This document shows positions 17,300-25,420 of a DNA stretch of 64,000 nucleotides, piece after piece. The position numbers and the translations under genes were made by a program. Source of the stretch: Fulvimarina manganoxydans. GTDB lineage: Bacteria; Pseudomonadota; Alphaproteobacteria; Rhizobiales; Rhizobiaceae. Location: NCBI RefSeq assembly GCF_900176465.1, contig NZ_FWXR01000008.1:1-64000 (forward strand), in the 5' to 3' direction. Below the pieces are notes generated by a model that did not search any database, was not told the origin of the DNA, and worked only from the letters and a program-made list of their open reading frames with translations. How positions within the stretch are numbered: position 1 is the stretch's first letter; every line of letters starts with the position of its first letter.

Positions 17300-18007
17300 A
17301 TGTCCGACACCTCGAACACCATCTACCAGCTGAAGATCAGCCTTCTTGGCATCTCGCCGATGATCTGGCGACGCGTGCTGATTCCCGCCGACACGACGCT
17401 CTACGGATTTCATCGGGTTGTTCAGATCGTGCTCGGCTGGGAGGATTATCATCTTCATGCTTTCCACATCCACGGCCGCCATTACCGTACGATGTGGACT
17501 GGCGAGCGGCATTGGGAGAACGGTCACGAAATCATGCTGGCCGACCTTCGCTTCCGGCTGCGTCAGCGTATTCTCTACGAATATGACTTCGGTGACCTCT
17601 GGGTGCATGTGATCCGCATCGAGGCCCGGCTAGAACGCCAGGACAGGAAGTTCTATCCAATCTGTGTCGGCGGCGCTCGCGCCGGGCCGCCTGAAGATAT
17701 CGGCGGACCGGAGGGTTATGCAGCATTCGTCGAGCGTCTAGGCTTTGGCAAATTCGCGCCGTGGTTCGGCGGGGACGACGATGATGAGATCGATGGATAC
17801 GAGGACGAGGACGATCCCCTGCGGCACTTTGAGCCCGAACGCTTTAACCGGCGTGACGTGAACGCGGAACTGAAGCGCGAATGGGCCGAGCAGAAGGCCG
17901 ATGGAGCTGAAGAGCTTCAAGAGGCGCACGATCGCGGTCGGCGCTGGGGTCCAGCTGATGCGTTTTGGGTATGCCTTTCGAGGACTGGGGAAATCGCGGT
18001 CTTGTAA
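17300..18007 (+). CDS. Plasmid pRiA4b ORF-3 family protein
   Basis: The 235-residue product shows the family signature near the N-terminus: Y-Q-L-K-I-S-L, I-S-P-M-I-W-R-R-V-L-I-P, then L-x-x-F-H-R-V-V-Q-I-V-L-G-W and the H-L-H-A-F-H-I-H-G cluster. The C-terminal part has an acidic stretch (D-D-D-D-E-I-D-G-Y-E-D-E-D-D). The family is common on plasmids and integrated elements of Rhizobiales; its biochemical role is unknown. The gene begins 45 bases after the broken CDF gene, marking an insertion boundary. Confidence 0.88.
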   Translation: MSDTSNTIYQLKISLLGISPMIWRRVLIPADTTLYGFHRVVQIVLGWEDYHLHAFHIHGRHYRTMWTGERHWENGHEIMLADLRFRLRQRILYEYDFGDLWVHVIRIEARLERQDRKFYPICVGGARAGPPEDIGGPEGYAAFVERLGFGKFAPWFGGDDDDEIDGYEDEDDPLRHFEPERFNRRDVNAELKREWAEQKADGAEELQEAHDRGRRWGPADAFWVCLSRTGEIAVL

Positions 18008-18068
18008 TAGTGTTCCGACCTCGTAAAAAGGACCAAAGCTAGAAAGACCATCCAAAACGGATCATGCC

Positions 18069-18704
18069 ATGTTCGTCCGCGCCTATCTCCGCGCTTCAAC
18101 CTCGCAGCAGGACGCGTCGCGAGCTCGAGGAGCGCTCGACACCTTCGCGGCCGAGCGAGGGTTTCGGATCGCAGCCCGCTACATGGAGAACGAGAGCGGT
18201 ACGAAGCTGCACCGGCCCGAGCTGTTCCGCCTTCTGTCAGACTGCGAGCCAGGCGACGTTCTGCTGGTCGAGCAAGTCGACCGCCTGTCCCGCCTCACCT
18301 CGCCGGACTGGAGGAAGCTGCGCGCGGAGATCGATGCCAAGCAGGTCCGCATCGTCGCGCTCGATCTACCGACGTCGTGGAACCTGGCCGCACCGACAGA
18401 CGAGTTCACAAACCGCCTGTTCGCGGCCGTCAACAACATGATGCTCGACGTTCTCGCCGCGGTCGCGCGCAAGGATTACGAGGATCGCCGTCGGCGCCAA
18501 GCCGAAGGCACTGCGCGTGCGAAGGCCGCCGGGCTCTACAAGGGGCGTCCCGCCAATACGTCACGGAACGCCGCGATCGCGGCCATGCTGCGCGATGGCC
18601 GCACGTGGCGCGAGATCATGAACGCGACAGGATGCAGCCGGACCCTCCTCGCCAAGCTGTCTAGTGCGCAACGAGCATCAGTGATGCCATCGACTGAAAT
18701 CTGA
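18069..18704 (+). CDS. Serine recombinase (resolvase/invertase family)
   Basis: The 211-residue product has a resolvase catalytic domain: A-Y-L-R-A-S-T-S-Q-Q-D-A with the nucleophilic Ser near residue 10, then L-L-V-E-Q-V-D-R-L-S-R-L. The C-terminal helix-turn-helix region (R-T-W-R-E-I-M-N-A-T-G-C-S-R-T-L-L-A-K) would bind the recombination site. It may have mobilised the pRiA4b ORF-3 segment or be a transposon resolvase; no transposase of the Tn3 type was seen beside it. No inverted repeats were identified. Confidence 0.88.
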   Translation: MFVRAYLRASTSQQDASRARGALDTFAAERGFRIAARYMENESGTKLHRPELFRLLSDCEPGDVLLVEQVDRLSRLTSPDWRKLRAEIDAKQVRIVALDLPTSWNLAAPTDEFTNRLFAAVNNMMLDVLAAVARKDYEDRRRRQAEGTARAKAAGLYKGRPANTSRNAAIAAMLRDGRTWREIMNATGCSRTLLAKLSSAQRASVMPSTEI

Positions 18705-18797
18705 CAGGCTTCGCCATCGCATTTCTCGGCGGCCGTCAACGCGATCATGCTGGACCGGACGGTTCAAAGCCACTCGTTGCCCCAGCGAAGTTTCCGC

Positions 18798-18828
18798 TTG
18801 CTCCTCTAGCCACTTGAGGAACTACAGA
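18798..18828 (+). promoter_or_regulatory. MerR-type promoter of the lspA-DUF1624 pair
   Basis: TTGCTC (18798-18803), dyad CCTCTAG-CCA-CTTGAGG (18803-18819) and a -10 TACAGA (18823-18828) at 19-base spacing reproduce the layout of the sites at 2626 and 13394. The shared half-site CTCCTC immediately after TTG suggests binding by the same regulator. Confidence 0.75.
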
Positions 18829-18859
18829 TGCGAAACTGAAAGCAGCGGCGGACGGCATC

Positions 18860-19402
18860 ATGCAGGTTAACAAGGCGATGGAATCACCCCTGCCGCAGAG
18901 CGCGACAGCGAGCCCATCATCGTCGAGGAGGTCATACATCCCTTTCATCGCCGTCATGGCTGGGGGTGTCATCGATCTTCTAACAAAGGAGTGGGCTCAG
19001 ACGGTGCTTCAACCGTACCAGCCGCCCATTGCAATCCTGCCCTGGCTATCTGTCCGGCTGGGCTACAATGAAGGCGTATCCTTCAGCCTTTTGTCCTTCG
19101 ATGATCCGGCGGCAAAAACCGCGCTCTTGATCGCGACGGCGCTTCTAACCCTTTTTTTTGCGACGTGGATGGTGCGTGCCAAGGGTAGCGAGCGACTCGC
19201 CTTGGCGGCTGTTCTCGCAGGCGCCATACCAAACGTCATCGACCGAGCCCGAGACGGTCGTGTCACCGACTTCCTGGATCTTCATATCGGCGACCGATCC
19301 TTCTTCATTTTCAACCTCGCCGACGTCTGGATCAGCATTGGAGCGCTCCTGCTGCTTTCGACCTTGCTTCCTTCGCTCCGAGCGAAGCGGGTCACCCCCT
19401 GA
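18860..19402 (+). CDS. lspA: Lipoprotein signal peptidase (LspA/PbrC-like)
   Basis: The 180-residue inner-membrane aspartic protease has four hydrophobic segments. The conserved blocks are N-E-G-V-S-F-S-L-L, A-I-P-N-V-I-D-R-A-R-D-G-R-V-T-D-F-L-D (first catalytic Asp) and F-N-L-A-D-V-W-I (second catalytic Asp). LspA cleaves prolipoprotein signals. A MerR-type promoter upstream makes it a metal-induced extra copy, as with pbrC beside the lead ATPase pbrA in Cupriavidus. The stop overlaps the next start (TGATG). Confidence 0.93.
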   Translation: MQVNKAMESPLPQSATASPSSSRRSYIPFIAVMAGGVIDLLTKEWAQTVLQPYQPPIAILPWLSVRLGYNEGVSFSLLSFDDPAAKTALLIATALLTLFFATWMVRAKGSERLALAAVLAGAIPNVIDRARDGRVTDFLDLHIGDRSFFIFNLADVWISIGALLLLSTLLPSLRAKRVTP

Positions 19403-20211
19403 TGTCGGAAGGGTTCAACGGCACCGTCTTAACGCCCGAACGTGCTGCCAAATTGATGACGTCGCGGACGCGCGAGGCAGAAGCCCCGATGTCACCACGC
19501 TACCCGCTCGTGGATGCGATGCGCGGCGTGGCGATCTGCGGCGTCGTCACCTATCACCTCGTCTGGGACCTTTGGTACTTCGATTTCATCCAGGGCGACT
19601 GGGTCTTCGGACAGGCCATGGCCTTCGTCTCGCGTGCGGGCGGAAGCCTGTTCCTGTTCGTCGTCGGGGTCAGCCTCGTTCTGGCGCATCCGGCTCAGGT
19701 CCGATGGAGAGCTTTTTTGCGCCGCATCGGCATGCTCGCCGCCGGAGCGGTGACAATATCCGCCGTCACGTGGCACCTGTTTCCAGACGAGTTCGTCTAC
19801 TTCGGCATCCTGCACGGTATCGCGGCCGCCTCGCTCATGGGCGTCTTCTTCCTGAAGGCTTCGCCTGCGTTAACGCTAATGGTCGCTGTGGTGCTGGTTG
19901 CCGCGCCTTTCATGGTCCAGTTCTCACCCATTGATCCGTTCACGTGGGCCTGGACCGGGCTCGCGATGAACGCTCCTTCGTCCTACGATTTTTGGCCGGT
20001 GCTGCCTTGGGGCGCGGCGACGCTCGCTGGCATGGCCTGCACCCGCATCGTATTGGATCGATATTGTGGTTGGGCGTCTTGGACCAATCCAGGTGGCCGC
20101 CTCATCACCGCTTTGAGTTGGTCGGGTCGACACACGCTGGCGATCTATCTGCTGCATCAGCCGCCCCTGTTCGCCATCATCGCCCTGATCGCACGTCTTT
20201 CGGGACGATGA
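19402..20211 (+). CDS. DUF1624 acetyltransferase-like membrane protein (copy 2)
   Basis: The 269-residue protein repeats the layout of the copy at 13577: first helix D-A-M-R-G-V-A-I-C-G-V-V-T-Y-H-L-V-W-D-L with the conserved His, the segment V-Y-F-G-I-L-H-G-I, and the terminal L-A-I-Y-L-L-H-Q-P-P. It is translationally coupled to lspA and so under the same MerR-type promoter. Having both copies behind MerR-type sites suggests a role in metal-induced envelope modification; the acyl acceptor is unknown. The N-terminal ~30 residues are polar and the true start may be the ATG near 19489. Confidence 0.87.
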   Translation: MSEGFNGTVLTPERAAKLMTSRTREAEAPMSPRYPLVDAMRGVAICGVVTYHLVWDLWYFDFIQGDWVFGQAMAFVSRAGGSLFLFVVGVSLVLAHPAQVRWRAFLRRIGMLAAGAVTISAVTWHLFPDEFVYFGILHGIAAASLMGVFFLKASPALTLMVAVVLVAAPFMVQFSPIDPFTWAWTGLAMNAPSSYDFWPVLPWGAATLAGMACTRIVLDRYCGWASWTNPGGRLITALSWSGRHTLAIYLLHQPPLFAIIALIARLSGR

Positions 20212-20283
20212 TGACAGGCTCCATGTTCAGTGCGGGATCGAGCCCTTCACCCTCGCGACCACGGAAGCAGTCCTACCGAGCGC

Positions 20284-21270
20284 ATGACGGTCGTAGGCGA
20301 GATTTCAGCAGTCGAAACCGGAGCGGCCTTGCTGGCCGATGATCGCGTTATGGACCGTATGAGGATCGACTGTCTGATCGTGGGCGGGGGACCGGCGGGC
20401 CTGACGGCTGCGATCTACCTCGCGCGCTTCCATCGAAAAGTGATTTTGGTCGACGACGGCAACAGCCGGGCGAGGTGGATCCCACGATCTCACAACCACG
20501 CAGGCTTCCCGGATGGCATAGGGGGTGAAGAACTGTTGGCCCGCATGCGGACGTAAGCCGAGCGCTACGGGACCCGGTTCATATCAGGCCGCATCGAGAC
20601 GATCGACGAGGACGCTGACCGCTTCCTGGCGAAAGGGGAAGGCGTTCTACTCGAGACTCGTACCGTCATTCTGGCGACTGGCACTCGGAATCGTCGTCCA
20701 GCTATCGATGCGGAAACGCATCGTTCGGCTCTCGATCGCGGCCAGTTGCGTTATTGCGCGGTCTGCGACGGGTACGAGGCTAGCGGTCAAGCGATCGGGA
20801 TCATTGGAGGCGACGCGCGAGGTGTTGCCGAAGCCTTGTTCCTGCGAACCTATTCCGACGACATCACAATATTCGCGACCGATGCCATAAAGATCGATGC
20901 GGATGATCGCGTCCTCCTTGGCCGTCTAGGTATCAAGATAGAGGACCATTCGCTGGAGCAGTTGGATTTTAGCGCCGAGCAAGTGACCGCGCATCTCGAA
21001 GGCGGCAGCAAGCTGAGGTTCGACACGGTTTACCCAGCGCTCGGTTCCGATGCCAACGACATGCTTGCGCAGGCGCTCGACCTCAAGATGGGAGACGGCT
21101 GCTGCATTTCCGTGGACCAGAAGCAGCGAACCAGCCGCGACGGAATCTATGCCGCGGGCGACATCGTCCATGCCCTCGACCAGATCAGCGTTGCGATGGG
21201 TCATGCGGCCATCGCCGCAACGACCCTGCACAACGACCTCCGCGAAAAAGACGGTCTCGCCAAGTCATGA
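20284..21270 (+). pseudogene. Thioredoxin-reductase-like FAD/NAD(P) oxidoreductase broken by one TAA codon
   Basis: One continuous frame encodes a complete class-II flavoprotein disulphide reductase-like protein, interrupted by a single TAA at 20554-20556 (context L-L-A-R-M-R-T-stop-A-E-R-Y-G). Before the stop are the FAD motif [15 protein letters not shown] and [11 protein letters not shown]. After it come A-T-G-T-R-N-R-R-P, the redox pair Y-C-A-V-C-D-G-Y-E, the NAD(P) motif I-I-G-G-D-A-R-G-V-A-E-A and the C-terminal A-A-G-D-I-V-H-A-L-D. The expected residue at the stop is probably Gln (CAA), one transition away. It is either a recent pseudogene, a sequencing error or a readthrough case. Confidence 0.85.
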
Positions 21271-21427
21271 TGGCAGGACGCGGCCGTCGCCGGCGACGGC
21301 CGATCATTGGATCTGTGATCAGCAAATCTCCCTGAACCATCATTCAGAAACGAGGATTTCGTGCCCCCCTTTGTAACCATCCGGCATGGACCGGCATGGA
21401 CCGCGGCGGGCGGGTCCTGCGCTTTGG

Positions 21428-23059
21428 CTACGCGGCTGCCCGCTCGACCCGATGATCTTTGTCTGTCCAGTTCCACGGCAAGAGTTCGCCGAGGCGGGAC
21501 TGCGGTGTGTCGGCGATGCGGGCGAGGACGTCGGCGAGCCAAGCCTGGGGATCGACGTCGTTCAGCTTCGCCGTGGCGATCAGCGTCAGCATGAAGGCGC
21601 AGCGGTCGGCTCCGCGATCGGAGCCGGCGAAGAGCCACGACTTGCGGCCAAGCGCCAGGGCGCGTAGCGCGCGTTCCGCAGCGTTGTTGCTGAGGCAGAT
21701 CCGGCTGTCGGTGGTGAAGCGGGCAAAGCCCTCCCAGCGTGTCAGCATGTAGTCCATGGCCTTGGCGACCGGCGCATGACGCGACAGACGCGCTCGCTCG
21801 GTGCGCATCCAGTCCTCCAGATGGGCGAGAACAGGCACGCTTTGCTGCTGCCGAGCGGCAAGGCGCTCTTCGGCGGAGCGACCGTTCATCTCACGCTCGA
21901 TGTCGAACAGGACGTCGATGCGCTTCACCGCCTCCAGCGCCAGCGGCGAGATCGGCGCCGCGTTCTTTCCCCGCCGGGCGCTTCGGGCGATATCGGCGAG
22001 CTCGAAGAACCTGCGACGAGAATGCGCCCAGCACAGCGCCTCGATCACGGGCTCCGGACTTCGCTCCATAGCATATAGGCGACCGTAGCCGGCGTAGGCG
22101 TCGGCCTGGAGAATCCCGCCAAAGCCGGCGAGATGGCGCTCGGGATGATCGGCCGTGCGGTCGCGGGAGGCGTAGAACAGAGCTGCCGGCGGCGCCGCGC
22201 CGCCGAACGGGCGATCATCCCGGACATAGACCCAGACCCGGCCGGTCACCGTCTTGCCCTTGGCCAGGATCGGCACGGTGGTGTCATCGCCGTGCAGCCG
22301 CTCGGCGGCAAGGACATGCCGCTCGATCCGGTCGTGAAGCGGGCGAAGAGCATGAACGCAGGCGCCGACCTGGTCGGCGAGCGTCGACAGGCTGAGGTCG
22401 ATCCCCTCGCGGACGTAACGCTCCGACTGCCGGTTGAGTGGCTGATGCTGCCCGTACTTCTCAAACAGGATCATCGCGAGCAGGCTCGGGCCGAGGGAGC
22501 CGCGGGGCGTTGGATGGAACGGCGCCGGCGGCTGGGTGATCGTCTCGCACCCCCGGCAGGTGAACTTCTCCCGGACCGTCTGGATCACCTTCCACTGCCG
22601 CGGGATCACCTCCAGCGTCTCGGTGATGTCCTCGCCGAGCTTCGACAGTCTGGCCGAGCCGCAGCACGGGCACGAGGTCGGCGCCGGAACGACCACCCGC
22701 TCCCTCGGCAGATGCTCCGGGAACGGCTTCTTCGAGGGACGCTTGCGGATGAAGGCCTGCACGACCGTCGTCTTCGCCGCGGCCTGTTCGGCCGCCAGTT
22801 CGTCCTCGGTCGCGGCCGCCTGGGCGTCCTCGAGCTGCATCTCCAACTGGTCGAGGAGACGCGCCTTCTTCTCCGAACGCGATCCATAGAGCTCACGCTT
22901 GAGCTTCTCGATCTCCAGCGTCAGATGCGCGATCAGCGCCTCGGCGTGCGAGGCCTTCGCCCTTCTGTTGGCCACTTCGGCCTCCGCCAGATCAGCACGC
23001 CGTTCGGCCGCTGCAAGAGCGGCCTTCAGGGCAGCGATGTCGTCCGGCGCGGCGGCCAT
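21428..23059 (-). CDS. tnpC: IS66 transposase TnpC (DDE)
   Basis: The 543-residue IS66 transposase starts with an Ala/Leu/Glu-rich coiled coil (residues ~1-80). A zinc-binding region C-P-C-C-G and C-R-G-C follows. The DDE catalytic core includes H-G-D-D-T-T-V, L-Q-A-D-A-Y-A-G-Y and the Glu-bearing N-N-A-A-E-R-A-L-R. It looks full length. The ATG at 23059 is preferred over an upstream frame start because it begins the family's usual Ala-rich N-terminus. Confidence 0.93.
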   Translation of the reverse strand: MAAAPDDIAALKAALAAAERRADLAEAEVANRRAKASHAEALIAHLTLEIEKLKRELYGSRSEKKARLLDQLEMQLEDAQAAATEDELAAEQAAAKTTVVQAFIRKRPSKKPFPEHLPRERVVVPAPTSCPCCGSARLSKLGEDITETLEVIPRQWKVIQTVREKFTCRGCETITQPPAPFHPTPRGSLGPSLLAMILFEKYGQHQPLNRQSERYVREGIDLSLSTLADQVGACVHALRPLHDRIERHVLAAERLHGDDTTVPILAKGKTVTGRVWVYVRDDRPFGGAAPPAALFYASRDRTADHPERHLAGFGGILQADAYAGYGRLYAMERSPEPVIEALCWAHSRRRFFELADIARSARRGKNAAPISPLALEAVKRIDVLFDIEREMNGRSAEERLAARQQQSVPVLAHLEDWMRTERARLSRHAPVAKAMDYMLTRWEGFARFTTDSRICLSNNAAERALRALALGRKSWLFAGSDRGADRCAFMLTLIATAKLNDVDPQAWLADVLARIADTPQSRLGELLPWNWTDKDHRVERAAA

Positions 23060-23131
23060 GGCGGGAGGCTCGAAGCAGTTCTTGGTAAGGTTGATTCTGC
23101 CACAGAACCCCTGCAACACAAGGAGTTTATG

Positions 23132-23479
23132 CTATCCGACCGAACTCGGGCGCCAGGTTCTCTGCGGATGGCGCCAGTCGATCCCCTCGAGCAGGTAGCC
23201 GAGCTGCGCCGGCGAGATCGTCACCGTCCCATCCGCTGGCGAAGGCCAGATGAAGCGGCCGCGCTCTAGCCGCTTCGTGAACAGACAGGCGCCCTGACCA
23301 TCGTGCCAGATCACCTTGATCAGGTCGCCGCGGCGGCCACGGAAGACGAACAGATGGCCGCTCACCGGATCGCGCTTCAGCGTCTCCTGGACCATGAGGG
23401 ACAGACCGGGAAAGCCCTTGCGCATGTCGACATGCCCCGCCGCCAGCCAGACCCGCACGCCGCTTGGAACCGGGATCAT
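23132..23479 (-). CDS. tnpB: IS66 accessory protein TnpB
   Basis: The 115-residue product carries the IS66 Orf2 signature: V-W-L-A-A-G-H-V-D-M-R-K-G-F, G-H-L-F-V-F-R-G-R-R-G-D-L-I-K-V-I-W and W-P. Its start overlaps the end of tnpA by four bases (ATGA), as usual in the family. It is required for IS66 transposition but has no known catalytic motif. Confidence 0.93.
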   Translation of the reverse strand: MIPVPSGVRVWLAAGHVDMRKGFPGLSLMVQETLKRDPVSGHLFVFRGRRGDLIKVIWHDGQGACLFTKRLERGRFIWPSPADGTVTISPAQLGYLLEGIDWRHPQRTWRPSSVG

Positions 23480-23913
23480 TCTTTGGTTCTCGTCTTCGAC
23501 GAGACCGACGGCGAACCCAGTCGATCAACCGCCTCGAGAATGCGCGCGAGCGCGGCGATGTCGATATCCGCGTCGGCCCGAACAATGCGGCCTTCCGCCA
23601 GCTCGATCTCGATCCGGGCAGGACGTAACCGCCGCCTCGAAGGCTTTGCCGCCGGCTTTGTAACCGGCTGAGCAGCGAACTCATCCTGGATAAGCACCGG
23701 CAGCAGGGGCGTGACCGGGACACTCTCGGCTCGCTCGCAGAGCTGCTTGCGCCACCGGAACAACTGGCTGACCGAGATCGCGGCCGACCGTGCCACCTGC
23801 GAGGTCGACACATTCGGTTCGAAGGACGCCGCTACCAGCCGCTCCTTCTCCTCGCGAGTCCAGCGCCGGCGTCTGCCGCCGCCTCCCGAGATCAGCTCGA
23901 TCGTCTTCGTCAT
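23476..23913 (-). CDS. tnpA: IS66 TnpA (helix-turn-helix protein)
   Basis: The 145-residue product has the IS66 Orf1 layout. It starts with a basic segment with R-R-R-W-T-R-E-E-K-E-R-L-V-A-A-S, then a helix-turn-helix (S-T-S-Q-V-A-R-S-A-A-I-S-V-S-Q-L-F-R-W-R), and ends with a C-terminal region with I-E-I-E-L-A-E-G-R. I start it at the ATG at 23913; a longer open frame to 24693 is antisense to the IS110 gene and not real. Confidence 0.88.
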   Translation of the reverse strand: MTKTIELISGGGGRRRRWTREEKERLVAASFEPNVSTSQVARSAAISVSQLFRWRKQLCERAESVPVTPLLPVLIQDEFAAQPVTKPAAKPSRRRLRPARIEIELAEGRIVRADADIDIAALARILEAVDRLGSPSVSSKTRTKE

Positions 23914-23982
23914 AGGACTGTTCCTAGGGCTATCCCTAGGACTTCGACGATCAAGCCCGGTCAGAACAAGGCGGCTCCCCCG

Positions 23983-24756
23983 ATGCCTGTGAAGACCGAT
24001 CGCAACGATGCGCGGGCGCTCGCGCAGATCATGCGTATGGGATGGTTCCGGCAGGTGCATGTGAAGTCGCGGCCCTGCCGGCTCTTCCGCTCTGCGCTGG
24101 TCGCCCGGCGCACGATGCTGAACGAGATGCGCTCGATCGAGAAGGTCGTGCGTGCGATCCTTCGAGAGGCCGGCACCAAGCTTGGAACGCCGAGCCGCGC
24201 CAACTTCGCGGCAAAAGTGCGTGAGATGGTCATCGGCGACCCCACCGTGACGGCGTTGGTCGAGCCGCTTCTGTCGGTCCTCGCGACCATGCTGGCCGAA
24301 CTCACCAGAATGACGAAGCAGGTTCTTTCCATCGTGCGGGACGAGCCGGTCTGTCGGCGGCTGATGGGCGTTCCAGGCGTTGGACCGATCACCGCACTCG
24401 CCTTTCGTGCCACGATCGACGATCCCGAACGCTTCCGGCATTCGCGCGACGTCGGCGCTCATCTCGGGCTGACGCCGACGCGATACCAATCCGGCGAGAC
24501 CGATGTGACTGGTCGGATCAGCCGCTGCGGTGATGAACTGGCACGAACCGCACTCTACGAGGCCGCGCATTCCCTGCTGACACGGTCGAAAGTCTGGTCG
24601 AGCCTGAAGGCGTGGGGCATGACCATCGCCAGGCGACGCGGCATGGCCCGCGCTCGGGTCGCGGTCGCCCGCAAACTCGCCGTGATCCTGCACAGCATGT
24701 GGCGTGACCAGATGGTGTTCCGCTTCGGCAAGGCACCGTCAGCCATCGCCGTGTAA
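23983..24756 (+). pseudogene. IS110 family transposase, 5'-truncated
   Basis: The 257 residues begin at the family's internal M-P-V-K-T-D-R-N-D-A-R block. They continue to the C-terminal transposase_20 domain with G-V-P-G-V-G-P-I-T-A-L and the serine-bearing R-I-S-R-C-G-D. The roughly 70-100 N-terminal residues with the first acidic residues of the DEDD site are missing. The break coincides with the right side of the IS66 element, and the missing 5' part is not on its left side. It should be inactive. Confidence 0.85.
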
Positions 24757-25164
24757 CGATAATGCTGCCGGTGCCTGACATCGCCGGCGACGAAAGAGCT
24801 TCGCCCGAAAGGGTGAAGGCCTCGCCTCCGCGGGGACGAAGGGCCGGACGATCCCGTTGAGAGTCCAGATCGGGGCGGCATGCCGCTCAGGTCGTGAAAC
24901 AGATTGGGACGCCTTGCTCTCCTGACCCCATCATGCGGCAGCCCGGGCGCCGACCGCGAAGAGAAGCGTGTGACCCGCGAGGGCAGAGGCCAAAATCGAC
25001 GAAGGAGCAGCTTGACCTCAACGACCCCAATCAGAGAGGACTCTGAGAACAATTCGGTTGCTGCGAGCACATACCCCGGCGACGCTAGGCCGCGAAATCA
25101 TTCTCTTTTTCCATTTCCACAATACCTGGTTCCGGTGCGGTAAATTACCTGCAATATATCTTAT

Positions 25165-25181
25165 ATCGGTTTCAAACCGAT
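25165..25181. repeat. 17-bp palindrome ATCGGTTT-C-AAACCGAT
   Basis: The two 8-base arms are perfectly complementary around one central base. It lies in the AT-rich non-coding DNA downstream of the parA/RHH pair and may be a protein-binding site. Confidence 0.7.
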
Positions 25182-25316
25182 TTTGCACCCAGATAAGCGT
25201 TGGCGTTGGACGACATAGCGGTTCGCGAACCATCTTCATGATGCAAATTCGTACAGCGCAGACAATAGATGCATTACGGGTATGCGATTTGTTTTAGGTC
25301 AATGAAATCACCGGAT

Positions 25317-25338
25317 TTAATTCCCGTACCGGAATTAA
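25317..25338. repeat. Inverted repeat TTAATTCC / GGAATTAA
   Basis: Arms of eight bases flank CGTACC, so the right half reads TACCGGAATTAA. The TACCGGAATT-like word recurs at 26398, 26417 and (inverted) 26500, linking both flanks of the partition genes. Confidence 0.7.
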
Positions 25339-25361
25339 AGCGCAATCGAGACGTTATATTC

Positions 25362-25380
25362 TGAGTGCTGTGAGCACTCA
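25362..25380. repeat. Inverted repeat TGAGTGCT-GTG-AGCACTCA
   Basis: Eight-base perfect arms with a three-base loop, unrelated in sequence to the neighbouring palindromes. No T-run follows, so a protein site is more likely than a terminator. Confidence 0.65.
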
Positions 25381-25404
25381 ACAGACCCAAAAGGGGAAGT
25401 TTCG

Positions 25405-25420
25405 GGTAATTTTAATTACC
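25405..25420. repeat. Inverted repeat GGTAATT-TT-AATTACC at the end of the RHH gene
   Basis: Seven-base perfect arms overlap the stop codon of the small minus-strand gene. It is followed by CGG and preceded by CGG, resembling the other CCGG-containing repeats of this cluster. It lacks the T-run of an intrinsic terminator. Confidence 0.55.

Larger units (their letters stand above)
21373..23979 (-). mobile_element. IS66 family insertion sequence (approximate ends)
   Basis: Three consecutive minus-strand genes tnpA, tnpB and tnpC in the canonical IS66 order define the element. The left limit is set at the first G-T-A-A-C-C after the oxidoreductase pseudogene, and the right limit where IS110 similarity begins. 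I could not match terminal inverted repeats, so both ends are approximate. A perfect hairpin, CCTAGGG-CTAT-CCCTAGG (23923-23940), lies just upstream of tnpA. Confidence 0.75.
24757..25415. other. Non-coding stretch, AT-rich and palindrome-rich in its right half
   Basis: No gene is supported in these ~660 bases. The right half (from about 25080) is clearly more AT-rich than the surroundings and holds four palindromes (listed below), some containing the word TACCGGAATT that recurs upstream of parA. It is the best candidate in the window for a partition site or replication-associated sequence. Confidence 0.5.

Noticed and set aside
18069..18704. Tn3-type transposon around the resolvase
   Set aside because: No Tn3 transposase gene or 38-bp inverted repeats were seen nearby.
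21382..21402. Tandem CCGGCATGGA repeat as a possible CRISPR or iteron
   Set aside because: Only two copies directly adjacent, at the IS66 left side; no further units or spacing pattern.
22133..23269. Plus-strand open frame of 378 aa across IS66
   Set aside because: Antisense to tnpC and tnpB, both of which carry full family motifs.
23914..24693. Extension of IS66 tnpA to 405 aa
   Set aside because: The extra N-terminal part is antisense to the IS110 gene; the family start is the ATG at 23913.
24757..25415. Vegetative replication origin
   Set aside because: AT-rich and palindromic, but no initiator gene or DnaA boxes were recognised next to it; a partition site is the simpler reading.
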